DNA of 55,841 bases. It comes from Seison nebaliae. Lineage: Eukaryota > Rotifera > Pararotatoria > Seisonacea > Seisonidae. Below the pieces are notes generated by a model that did no database searches, was not told the DNA's origin, and worked only from the letters and a program-made list of their open reading frames with translations. Where the stretch lies: positions 1 to 55,841 of the forward strand of contig JALJEE010002827.1 in assembly GCA_023231475.1 (NCBI GenBank), in the 5' to 3' direction. Below are positions 45,943-55,841 of this stretch, one piece after another; the stretch's first letter is position 1, and every line of letters begins with the position of its first letter. The position numbers and the translations under genes are program-made.

Positions 45943-47046
45943 ATGGACTTGAAAACTTCAGATATGGATATGAGTCTGGATGACTTGATCAAATTGAATA
46001 AGACGAAAGGTCAAGGTATGTCATTAATTTTGTGTTTCTCAATATATGTGGCTCATCTGCATGATTTATATGCACTCCCTTCTCAAAAGGAAACAAAGTG
46101 AATCGATTGAAGAAGAACGGACAACAGAAACAACGTAATAAGGTGAATGGCCAAAGGAAATTTGGAAACAATCGACCGAAATTTATGAAAAATAAATTGT
46201 CCAATAATCTCGCCAATCGCATCACAAGGTTCGTGTTATTGCCAAATACAAAGAAATATTTTTAAAAAAAAAGTCGACTGGAAAAATGAAATAATGGCCA
46301 CGATAAATTTGAATGTCGTGTTGTCGATGATGAGATGATAATAAAATGAAGAGATGAAATTTATCTATCGATCCAAATCGATAATAAATCCGACACGGGA
46401 ATGTTGAAGAGTCGGAATATTTTGAATGAGATTTCTATTCTCAATTTCCATTTAAATCTCTCTCTCATCTCTCTATTCTATTTCCTCCCTCTCCATTAAA
46501 AAACGATCATCTATTCTTAATATTTATCATTATTTATTGATATTTGGCAGCAAGAAAAATATGGTAAATAAGAATCAAAGAATGCCGGTATTTAACATGC
46601 CGCTACGACGGAATATCAGTGAGAATTTCCGCATTGGTCGACGAATGAACAAAGCACCAATGATGGGAAGGAAAAATATTATGACGCCTCCACTCAATCG
46701 ACAATCATCAATGAAAGAACAGATACGGAAGAAGCAGTTTGTTGATAATATTGTGAAGAATGCTCGACGAATAGCAAATAAACAATATAATATGACGATG
46801 AAGAATCGAATTAATCAACCCATTCGAAATGGAAAGATCTTTCCCACTAAGAATCTGTTAGAAGATCAAAATATTAAAATTAAAATAAACAAATCAATTT
46901 AAATTTTAGGAGACCGATTCAACGTCCTATGAGAAACTCGTTGATTGGAGGGAGAAAAGGAGGAATTCGATTTCAAATGAGAAAAGTTTTCAAACTATTT
47001 TTTTATTAATTCAAATTTTATTCTTTTTTAGAATATGAGAAAGTGA
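45943..47046 (+). CDS. UAP56-interacting (UIF/FYTTD1-like) mRNA export adaptor
   Basis: Small basic nuclear protein predicted to link mRNA to the export helicase UAP56. Five exons fit in phase (45943-46015, 46099-46228, 46551-46856, 46910-46985, 47032-47046), giving 199 residues. The N-terminus carries a textbook UAP56-binding motif (MDMSLDDLIKLNKTKGQG), as in ALYREF and UIF. Everything after it is Arg/Lys/Asn/Gln-rich and disordered, with no RRM, so UIF/FYTTD1 is a better model than ALY. The second intron offers two acceptors in the same frame (after 46089 or 46098), which adds or drops three residues. TMEM138 converges on it from the minus strand, with about 200 bp between the stop codons. 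Confidence 0.7.
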
Positions 47047-47252
47047 AGGAATTGTAAAAATGTTTGACAGTTCAATCTTTTTTTAGCATTGTGGAAGCAA
47101 TGATATTTTCGATTGTTTAAGAATTATAAAAATTACGTTGAAAATAATAATTGCGCTAATTTCATTCTTCTTTTTTTTTTATTATATTAAACATTATTTT
47201 CATATTCGACATTATTGGAGTAAATATTATTTACAAAATAAAAATTTTTTTT

Positions 47253-47901
47253 CTAATGATCCTCTTTGATTGTGCGTTGCATTCTCTTCTCGAAATGACG
47301 TTTGACCCAATCGGATTCCATATATTCTTTCGGGTCATTCAAAATGAATGCCAGTCGTTTGAATGTGTGGAAATAAACGATACTGAATAATCGATGAATG
47401 ATATAGAGTGAGAGATAAGTGACTCGATCATAAATTACTCGATCGATATATTCCGTTTTGCCATAACGTGCACTCTAGAAAGATATATGAGAATGAGATT
47501 GAATGAGATTCAACTAACTAGTGTCACTATTTGGAAGAGGAATGTGAGAATGAAATAAATGGCGAATAAGACGAGTGTTAGAGTGTGTGCCTTAAAACTT
47601 CGGAATAATAGTCCAGCTTGAGCGGAGAATGTATTGTTGAGTAAGAGGAAGATTGAGATGACGTTGAGTAAAATAAATAAATCTTGAATTCTGAATGAGT
47701 AAAATCGATTAGAATTCGATTAGAATCAACTAACATGTACAGAACGACAAAGACATTGTCAGCCTTTTGTGGAGTCATTTGAATACAAGCAATATATTCA
47801 CCGAAACTATTGATGAACACATCGGCAAACAAGAGAATCATTTGGAAGAAAATGACGAACACATATCTGGTAGTGCTGTAGTCACTTGAGGATGACGGCA
47901 T
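47253..47901 (-). CDS. TMEM138: TMEM138, ciliary transition-zone membrane protein
   Basis: Four-helix membrane protein of the ciliary transition zone; in vertebrates TMEM138 loss causes Joubert syndrome. Three exons fit in phase (47901-47735, 47690-47519, 47474-47253), giving 186 residues, close to the 162 of the human protein. The family core is recognisable: VIFFQMILLFADVFINSFGE for helix 1, then IIQDLFILLNVISIFLLLNN with NTFSAQAGLLF, LVLFAIYFILTFLF, and the final YFHTFKRLAFILNDP block, equivalent to the human YKRTAVRLGDP. An extra loop (CIQMTPQKADN) and a short Lys/Arg-rich end are species-specific. The start is the ATG at 47901; an upstream in-frame GTG is ignored. Both introns are about 44 bp. 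Confidence 0.85.
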
Positions 47902-49057
47902 GATGCTCCTCAATCTTATCACGAATAACTCGTAGCAACATCATATTGAACAATTCAATCATTTCTTTACACATCCCAATGAATAATTCATCCGTTTTGA
48001 AATGAATAGCTTAACCTTTTCTGTGTCATATTCTCTAACTGTACTTTCTCCCCAGCCGTCCAGTCGCTTCTTCATCCTTTAGATTTATAGGAAAAGGTAC
48101 GGCGAATGATGGGGAAGGGAATTAGGTCTCATTATGTGAAATGTTTGAAGAAAAATTGAAAATTTCAAAATTTTTTTTTCTTACAATATAATCGAGAAAT
48201 TTTTCGAATGAAAGATCCATGACAAATAGAAGATTTATTTTAATTTTTTTTCTACATATCTATACAATCAACCTATGATTAGGTAACATACAACCGTGTG
48301 TGCATGTGTGTGTGCGTTGAGAACTATTAAGTGTGTTTAATGTGTCTGTGTGTGTGTTGTGTGTGTAGAGATCTATTATGTATATTTAATGTGTTAGTGT
48401 GTGTGTGTGTGTGTATGTTGTGTAGAAGTGTCGCTGTTGTATTGAACGAGGGATTTTAGGGAAAATTGTAGATGGTAAAGATTTCTTTTATGTAATCGAA
48501 TAGAAAGAATAGGTCACTAGGAAATGAATGATAATAATAGAAAGTTTTTACATTCGTTTCAATCAAACTCATTTCATCATGTACTCATCGTTTGAAATGA
48601 GGTGAAAAAGAAAGAGGGGAAGGAGTTAATTCAATTAGACAATTTCAATTTATTGTAAACAAAAAATTATTTCTTCTTCTAAACCGAATTAGTTTAATTA
48701 AATTCGAATTCTCATTTTTGTGAAATAAAAATGAAAAATCGAATTATTTCTGTATAAAACGAAAATTAAAGAATTCTTCAATTGAATGAAGTCGAAAAAT
48801 TTCAATTTTAAACTAATTTCATTAATAATTATTTTTACCATATTCTTCCTTCAACTTTTCATTAGAAATATCTTTTTATTTAAATTCTCCCTACATGTCA
48901 GACGCAACCATGTTAAAGTAGTTTTGGACGATTGTTCTAACATATCTCCACACGAACTAATTGAGAGGACAAAATCAGCAGACGAAATTGTTGAACGAAA
49001 TTCTGATTGAATTTCTGGAAGGAAACTGAGAAATAAGAGAAACTACATTAGATAAAC
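47902..49057. other. Divergent upstream regions of TMEM138 and Mo25
   Basis: Holds a GT microsatellite (listed) and a 74-codon frame at 48786-49010 that begins with hydrophobic residues and ends 47 bp before the Mo25 ATG. That frame has no recognised domain and may be an upstream ORF or chance. Confidence 0.4.
48296..48423 (+). repeat. Interrupted (GT)n microsatellite
   Basis: Three blocks of GTGTGTG separated by short unique stretches (AGAACTATTAAG, AGATCTATTATG type), themselves a roughly 65-bp repeating pattern. Non-coding. Confidence 0.85.
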
Positions 49058-50732
49058 ATGTTGCCAAAGATATTTGCGGGAAGGACGAAATCTCCACAAG
49101 AATTAGCGAAAGGTCTTCGCGAAGCTCTTCTACAACTCGAGAAATCGGATAAGAAGACTGATAAATTGCTCGAAGAGATTCAGAGGTATGTCAACGAATT
49201 CAAATTAGGATTGATCGGTTCTCAAGAGAATGAGCCACAAGCGGAAGTTGTCGCACGAATCGCTCAAGAAATTTATACGAATAATTTACTGCAACTAATG
49301 ATCAATAATTTACATCGTGTCGAATTCGAAGTTGGCAATTTTATTGCAGATATATTTCAAATACATTTCAAATCCAAACATGTTTTGTAGACGAAAAAGG
49401 ATTTTGCTCATATTTTTAATAATCTTGTTCGTCGACAAGTCGGATTGTTGACACCGACTGTCGACCACCTGAACAAGAATAAGGAAATTATTTTCAAATT
49501 GATTAATGGGTTCGAATTTCATCATTCTCCTTCTCATTCTCTTCAGTTATCGAACATCCGAAATTGCTTTAAACTGTGGAATGATGTTGAGAGAATGTAT
49601 CCGTTTTGAATCGTTAGCAAAGATCGTCTTATACTCCGATCAATTCTACAATTTCTTCGATTATGTCGATTTCCCATCATTCGACATTGCATCTGATGCA
49701 TTCTCCACTTTCAAAGTTCCTTTTTTCCATTTTAAATTATTATTGGAAAAAAAACCGTTTTCAGGAAGTCTTAACGAAACACAAACCTGTTGTCTCCGAA
49801 TTCTTAATTGATCAATACGATAAATTCTTCAATAATTATCAACGACTTCTCTACTCAGAGAATTATGTCACCAGGCGACAATCATTGAAAGTTCAATTTT
49901 CTCATTTTTCTTCTTCTCGAATTGATCGAGAGGAAATCATCATCATTATTATCATTATCATCATCATCATTATTAATAATTGGAATTTAATATTAATTGA
50001 TCGAATATAGTTATTGTCAGATTTGTTGATGAGTCGTCAAAATTTGAAAATATCTGATTACTATTGTCATGATCCGAATTATTTAATAAGAATAATGAAA
50101 GGAATGTTGAATCCAGCTGAGAAGAAAGATCTCTTACTTGACTACTTTCATGTATTTAAGGTAGTGAACGAACGAGCTCATCTAAATTCTCTCCCATTTA
50201 ATTCTCGATTCCTTTCAATCATTTCCTTTTTCATTTCATTTTAGTTATTGGGTGAAATTTTAATGGAACGCCATCATTTTGCTGCCATGACCAAATATAT
50301 TTCACAACCGGAAAATTTGAAATTAATGATGAATATGCTTCGTCAAAAATCGAAAACGATCCAATTCGAGGCGTTTCATGTTTTCAAGGTTCCGAACACC
50401 ACCATTCTTCATTTGTCTTTTCGATTCTCTTCTTTTCCTCTCCATCATCTTCATTCCTTCTCTCACACTTTCTCTATCATCAATTTCAGGTGTTCATCGC
50501 CAATCCACATAAACCGAAACCGATAATCGATATCTTATCTCTCAATCGAGATAAATTGGTCGACTTCCTAACCACTTTCCACACCGATCGATTGGACGAC
50601 GTTCAATTCAACGACGAGAAAACATATCTAATTAAACAGATCAAAGATTTGGAACCGATGGCCACATCAACCGGTTTACCTGACACAAACATTTCAAATA
50701 ACGAACAATTGACGAATGTAGAGAATGAATAG
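49058..50732 (+). CDS. CAB39: Mo25/CAB39 scaffold protein with a duplicated, probably mutually exclusive exon
   Basis: Cytoplasmic helical-repeat scaffold that activates STRAD-LKB1 and GCK-family kinases. Exons 49058-49330, 49391-49509, 49547-49715, 49765-49890, then either 50011-50160 or 50245-50388, then 50490-50732. The product is 357 residues with the second choice (human 341). Family sequence is clear from [14 protein letters not shown] through [18 protein letters not shown] and [11 protein letters not shown] to the conserved end [16 protein letters not shown]. The exon at 50245 encodes the canonical [20 protein letters not shown]...FEAFHVFK. The one at 50011 encodes a diverged version of the same segment ([13 protein letters not shown]...DYFHVFK). 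Both are phase 0 at each end. Introns include one of 37 bp (49510-49546). Confidence 0.95.
49937..49981 (+). repeat. (ATC/ATT)n tract within a Mo25 intron
   Basis: Run of ATCATT and ATTATC triplets in the intron (49891-50010) just upstream of the first of the two alternative exons. It keeps a reading frame open by chance. Confidence 0.8.
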
Positions 50733-50798
50733 ATCTTCTCTTCATTCAGATCGATATCAGAATACCATCCTTCTACACACTCTCTATCCATATACATG

Positions 50799-50833
<35 letters not shown>

Positions 50834-51608
50834 AAAACGATATGAAAATGCACACATTTTTATTTATTACAGAATCATAAGTTTATCTTCAAATTACAAC
50901 ATTAATATTTCCAATTTTTCTCTAATTCAATAATTCTCAACAGAAAAAGTTCAATAAAAAATTATCATCAACATTTCCGACGTTCAACCAACTCCCACTT
51001 TTAACGGTTGTTGTGTGGAGGAGAATTGTTCATGAAAATACACGTTCACTACAATTGTTAAATGATCCAATAAACTTTTATTTCCACACAATTTTCTTTT
51101 CCGCTTCATAATTCACTTTGTTTGTCGAAGCCAAATCCGATTCCTTCAATTTTCAATGAATTTCATTTAAATTCTCTCCGTTCACATTTTATTTCATTAG
51201 AAATCTTATTATTCTTTTTTATTCTTCGACCATCAATGCACAAACACGCCCACACATCGACATCAATGTTCATCTTTAACGAAATCTCCTTTTTTCCAAA
51301 TGATTCTCATATAATTCCAAGAACAATATATGAAATTTATTTAGAAGAATAATTTCCCTTCTGCACAACTCTGAAGATAAACAGTCTTTTCTTCTTCTTT
51401 TGTTTCACTTTATATTACGTCTCAATTATAACTTATAATCATTTCAATTCATTTAATAATTATAAATAATAATAATAATCATCATCATCTCAATTTCGTC
51501 TATTAAAAATTTGATAAGGAAAAATTTAATTTGATTCGATATTAATGAAAATAATTAAAAAATTCAATTATGAAAAAGAAGAAATAAATTTCAATATAAA
51601 TTTTCTTT
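50733..51608. other. Convergent 3' flanks of Mo25 and the K+ channel
   Basis: AT-rich 3' region. It contains an AT dinucleotide repeat (50802-50829) and no credible coding sequence. Confidence 0.45.
50802..50829 (+). repeat. (AT)n microsatellite
   Basis: Fourteen AT units in the Mo25 3' flank. Confidence 0.85.
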
Positions 51609-54487
51609 TTAAATGACAATATCTGACAAGTGTTTCGAATTGATCGGTGAATTGACATCTTTCTCAACGATCGATAGTTTACTCTTCAAATTGGTGGGAG
51701 GATCATCCGATTTATTTGATTTTTTCGAAAGATTTTTCGAAATCCATTTCGCTTTCGCCACTATCTCTTCTTGCATCAGATCATATGACATACCAAGAAC
51801 GGCCATTCCAATTAATGCATAAATTGCACCGACCACTAATTTGATTGTTGAATGTTCGTCATCTGTACTTTGTCCGGGAACAAAATCACCGAAACCCACC
51901 GTCGACAACGTAATGTAACAGAAATAAGCCGATGCCAAAAGATCCCATCCTTCGAAAATTTTGAAAATGAATGCACCAAACATGACATAGCCAGCTATGA
52001 GGAACATTGAAACGGTTAAGGGAACGGTAACGGCTTGATAATTCTCCAAATCAATACCATCAGCGAGAGCGATATTATTTATTTTGTATAACGTGTCTAA
52101 TTGTTGTTCATCAGTTACATGATATTCGAGTTCATTGAAAGGAATCTCTTCCAAATCATTCTCTTTCACAAACTCCTCCATCAACTTATTCTTTCGTCGT
52201 TGTTGTCGCAGACAACAGAAACAAAATATCCGGGAATAACAATAACGAAATGCATTTCCCATCAAACCCGACAAATTCGCTAATGACATGACGAATAAGG
52301 GAATTCCAATCGTCGCATAACAAATACAAACAATACGACCTTCCCATGTTACTGGTGAGATGTTTCCATAACCGATCGTTGAAACGACCGTCACTGAAAA
52401 CATGAGAGCGTTGGCGAATGTCCATCGTTTCTGACTATCACAATCGCCACCATTAAATCCCGTTTCGTCATAAATTGTTATCGTTCGATTTCTTAGACTT
52501 TCTAAAATTTGGTCAACTTTCTTATTCGCTACCGTTTCATTATCTTTGCCAGCGACGGGAGTCGAACTGAAATTGAATGAGATGTAATTGATTAACGTCG
52601 TACGATATTTCGTTATATTTTGAATATCATATCCTTGACCTGAAGTAAATGAATAAAATTAAAAATAATTTTTAAAAAAATTATAAAATTAAAATTTAAA
52701 AAAAAATTTAAATTTCTGAAAAAAAAAAATGGGGAAAATTGAGACCTTCGTTACACAGACGGATTTCTTCGTGTTGTTCCAATATTGAGAAAAGTGCACC
52801 ACCACATGCAATATAAAAACCGACAGCAATTAAAATACCAAATTTGGCAAAGAATTTCTTTATTAAATTCGTCACTCGATATCTGATACCACTTTGATGG
52901 CTATCAATTGATTGTTGTTCATATACGTTTTGTTCGTTATTAATTTTGTTCTTTGTTAGTCCCTGTATCTCCTGCTGCTTCTTTAACGACGTTAATGGAT
53001 GCATGACATATTTCCGTTTAGTACTCATCGGTGATGGTTTCTCAAAATCGTCATCTTGCCGTTGTCGACGTTGTCGAATTTTATTGGGATCGTCCACCAT
53101 GTCTTTTTTCATCGTAATAAAATTTGGATCAGTTATAGTTTTTCTTCCGAAGACTTTTTGTGCGTTTTCCTCATCTGATTGTCCTTCTGAATTTCTTTCG
53201 GCTGTTGGCAGTGATGATTCACCTGTCATAAACTTGTCATACAGTACGACATTGGTTGATGAATATGGAACATTCTTTAATCTTTCTGATCGTTCATTAT
53301 CAAGTCTGTGAAAGGAAGATGATAAAAGTAATGAATGATTTGAAAGATGATGTGATTTTTAATGGGAAATTCATTCAATTTATTTCCAATAGTTCTATTA
53401 ATGGGAATTTCATAGGAAATGTAAAATGTATTGGGAATGAGTTTTTCCTCTCCAAAAAAGAAATAAAGTTCATTAAGTAATTGATTTCCGTTAGTCGGAA
53501 AAAAACGGAAAAGTATTGATATGGATAATCGTAATCATAACAATGGAAATTGATCGAATTCCATTTCCTTTCGTTCACCACATTCCTACATTTTGACAAT
53601 TCATACAGACATTTCTGAATGATTATTATGGAAATTATTTGACATTTCTCTTACGATAAGAGAAGTAACTTCCAAAAATGTTTCGTTGAGTTGCGTTGAG
53701 TTGAGAAGATGATATTGATGGGGAGGAAAGAATGTTGAAATGTTGAAATGATAAGAGAGATTGATAAGATGAAAAGTAGATCGTTTAGCATCGAATTGAG
53801 AACGTTCCAAGATCAACTTACAAATGATTGAAGCCATTTATGTTGTTAATTATTTTGATGAGCCACAGGATATCCTTGGTATTTATATAATGACGGATAT
53901 ATAAGAGATCATATCTTCTCACCCATCGACAGGAAAGTGAAGAGCCTTGACTTAAGCTAATCAAAATAAATGTCTAATGGAATGAAGATTTGGAATTTTC
54001 ATTTCCATCCATTCTTTCACATCCGAATACTTCAAATTCTTTCAAAACCAACTGATACTAATCAATTTCTGACAACATCATTTAATAAGTAAGAAAAGTA
54101 ATTTTCTTTCGGTTATAGATCATTGCTATCAGAATTTTATCGTAAAATAAATCACATATATTCATATACCAAATAATTTTATGGAAACAATGATGATTTT
54201 CCTCACATGATTTATGCGATTTCATTGATAGAAAATTCAGATACTTGTATTCTTATGCAATCATCTTAAAACCAGTAGGTTTATTCTCGTGATTGAACGT
54301 GTGTAAATGTTCAATTGGAATTTATTCAGCTCACTTATCACCAAACTAATTTATTCATCAATTTCAGAATAATAAGAATAAATAGTTTGATTTGGAATAT
54401 ATTTAGAGAAAATAAATGTTGAACAGAACAGAAGAAGTAAAAGAAGAAGAAGAAATTTACTAACTTTTTGACGAAGTTGCCTAACAT
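51609..54487 (-). CDS. Two-pore-domain (TWK/TWiK type) potassium channel subunit
   Basis: Background K+ channel subunit; two subunits form a plasma-membrane pore. Three exons fit in phase (54487-54465, 53305-52746, 52639-51609), giving 537 residues. The tiny first exon encodes MLGNFVKK and joins across a 1.16-kb intron, the longest intron seen in a recognised gene apart from the guanylyl cyclase ectodomain arrangement. A long charged cytoplasmic N-terminus follows, then helix 1 (FGILIAVGFYIACGGALFSI), a large extracellular cap with several N-glycosylation sites (NIT, NFS, NET, NRT), pore 1 (STIGYGN), two helices flanking a Cys-rich, basic loop (CFCCLRQQRRK), pore 2 (STVGFGD), a last helix and a Lys/Ser-rich tail. 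Both selectivity filters are intact. TWK genes are numerous in nematodes, so no one-to-one name is given. Confidence 0.93.
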
Positions 54488-55609
54488 TCTTTCGGAATGA
54501 TTTAATGATTTCACTATGTGGATGAGATAAGAATTGATTGGAATAAGAGAATTGATTATGTGTTGAATTGATACATAAAATTTTCGGTGTTTGTCGAAGG
54601 AAATGAAAAGAAATCGATCTTCGAAGTAAATGGAAAGAAATCGATCTTTAACGGAGAAAGAAAGAAACGAAGGAAGAAGGAGAATGAATTTTTTTCAAAA
54701 CATTTCTCTTCAGTTTATTTTGTGTAAATTATTGATACTGTGTGAGAGATGGTATTAATTAAAAAACGAGGAACTTTCGAACGGAATCAAACAATAACAT
54801 TCAATCAATTAATTTCGCAGATAATTCTCTCCTACTAGAATAATGGACGGCAAATGATTCGACGTCTCGGGAGAGAATATGGAATGAAATACTTATTAGC
54901 AATACAATCCAATTGGTGCAACATGAAATATTATGTCTTCTATTTCCAATCGAGAAATAAACATCAAGGAAAATCATTTGCATAATAAACAGTTTATTAT
55001 TAAATATAAATTGTTATGTAATTATAGAACATAGTAAATGCCAGCTGCTGCAAAGTCGATAATTATGGCATTTGATTAACATCTTATTTCCTCCAAATCA
55101 TATTCATATGTCCCACACAAATTCCTTTTATATTAGACGAATGATCCAAATCAATAAATTTGATTGAACGAAAACCAATTTTTAAAAAGTAATCAACATA
55201 TTTGGAGGAAAGTTTCTTCTGCTTCATAAGTGATGAATACGAATTCGTTGGAACACAATTCATCCCAGAAACGTCTATCGAGATATGAATTCATAAAGAA
55301 ATCAAGTTTGAAGGAAAACAATTTGTTTCCATTTTCACTGAACGATTCGAATGATTAATGCTTTCCCATAATTAACGGAATGATGAGTATGAGCATTGGA
55401 AATTTTATTGATTTTCTTCCCCTTCTATAATCGAAGAGACATAAATTCTCTTTTTCCATTTCGTCTTGAATGAAGTTAAGGAGAAATGAAAATTGTTTCA
55501 TTTTAGAATAATAATTTTTAAGTTAATTCTGTTATATTCTATTATTAATGATAGCAGTATAAATCAATAAAATTTCGTTCTTCAATTTAATCCCTCAATC
55601 TTTCATTAG
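54488..55609. other. Upstream of the K+ channel gene and intron or upstream of the edge gene
   Basis: AT-rich. No long frame was identified. The last part is probably intron of the gene whose exon starts at 55610. Confidence 0.35.
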
Positions 55610-55841
55610 ATGAACATGAACACTTCCCTAATGATTGTATGATTCCGAGATTGAAATTATCGAATTGTGTCATATTAAAACAAATAAGTGATGGAATAAG
55701 GGCAAAATCATTATTTGTTCCACACGTTCTTTTCGCCGGAACTGATAAGAAGAAGTTATATCTAGCGACATCGTTAGAGAATGGTGATGATTTACGTACA
55801 TTCATTTATGCACAACCAGAATTTAATAATCATCAAATCGC
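55610..55841 (+). CDS. Partial coding exon running off the right edge, unrecognised
   Basis: After a clear acceptor (CTTTCATTAG ending at 55609) a frame stays open for 77 codons to the window end. The peptide is ordinary in composition, for example MIPRLKLSNCVILKQISDG, then SLFVPHVLFAGTDKKKLYLA and DDLRTFIYAQPEFNN. Repeated beta-like stretches (LFVPHVLFAG, KLYLATS) would suit an extracellular beta-propeller or similar fold, but that is a guess. The minus-strand frame here is a shadow. Confidence 0.6.

Noticed and set aside
48296-48423. GT tract as a functional element such as a telomere-like repeat
   Set aside because: Simple interrupted dinucleotide repeat with no consistent telomeric unit.
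52946-53311. 121-codon plus-strand frame
   Set aside because: Antisense of the K+ channel N-terminal exon.
53601-53837. Minus-strand ATG at 53837 with a donor shortly after, as an alternative first exon of the K+ channel
   Set aside because: It would join the exon starting at 53305 in the wrong phase. The exon at 54465-54487 joins correctly.

Overview
This window comes from a compact, AT-rich invertebrate nuclear genome. All recognisable genes are metazoan: a Cys-loop receptor subunit, a furin-type proprotein convertase, a TGF-beta ligand, eIF3d, an NPR/GCY-28-type receptor guanylyl cyclase, an SLC46 carrier, a UBM-bearing mRNA-export adaptor, TMEM138, Mo25 and a two-pore potassium channel. 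Introns are very short (many 37-69 bp, GT-AG). Candidate splice acceptors lie a few bases upstream of some start codons, and two genes sit head-to-tail 125 bp apart. This fits a nematode best, but no spliced-leader gene is visible and another small-genome invertebrate (for example an acariform mite) is not excluded. I saw no transposon, viral relic, CRISPR array, rRNA or tRNA.

Layout. 0.9-3.7 kb (+): nicotinic-type receptor subunit. 5.1-7.7 kb (-): proprotein convertase. 9.9-11.5 kb (-): TGF-beta family ligand. 12.7-14.5 kb (+): eIF3d, followed after 125 bp by a 2207-codon intronless reading frame of unknown function (14.6-21.2 kb). 21.2-27.8 kb: no long reading frame, but a possible minus-strand chain of small exons. 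27.8-39.8 kb (+): receptor guanylyl cyclase locus with three tandem units, each encoding the N-terminal lobe of the ligand-binding domain, upstream of one shared body. 41.1-43.4 kb (+): SLC46 carrier. 43.5-44.6 kb (-): secreted basic/acidic protein. 45.9-47.0 kb (+): UIF-like adaptor. 47.3-47.9 kb (-): TMEM138. 49.1-50.7 kb (+): Mo25. 51.6-54.5 kb (-): two-pore K+ channel. A further plus-strand exon runs off the right edge.

The most interesting signals are two cases of tandem exon duplication that look like built-in isoform switches. In the guanylyl cyclase locus, three ectodomain units (27798-29168, 33350-34277, 34665-35649) each start with their own ATG and end in a phase-1 donor. Each therefore fits in frame onto the single downstream exon at 35836 that starts the membrane-proximal lobe. 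In Mo25, two homologous phase-0 exons (50011-50160 and 50245-50388) encode alternative versions of the same helical repeat. Neighbouring genes otherwise mostly have separate jobs. One possible functional pairing is the convertase and the TGF-beta precursor, because TGF-beta precursors are typical convertase substrates and this one carries a matching multibasic site.
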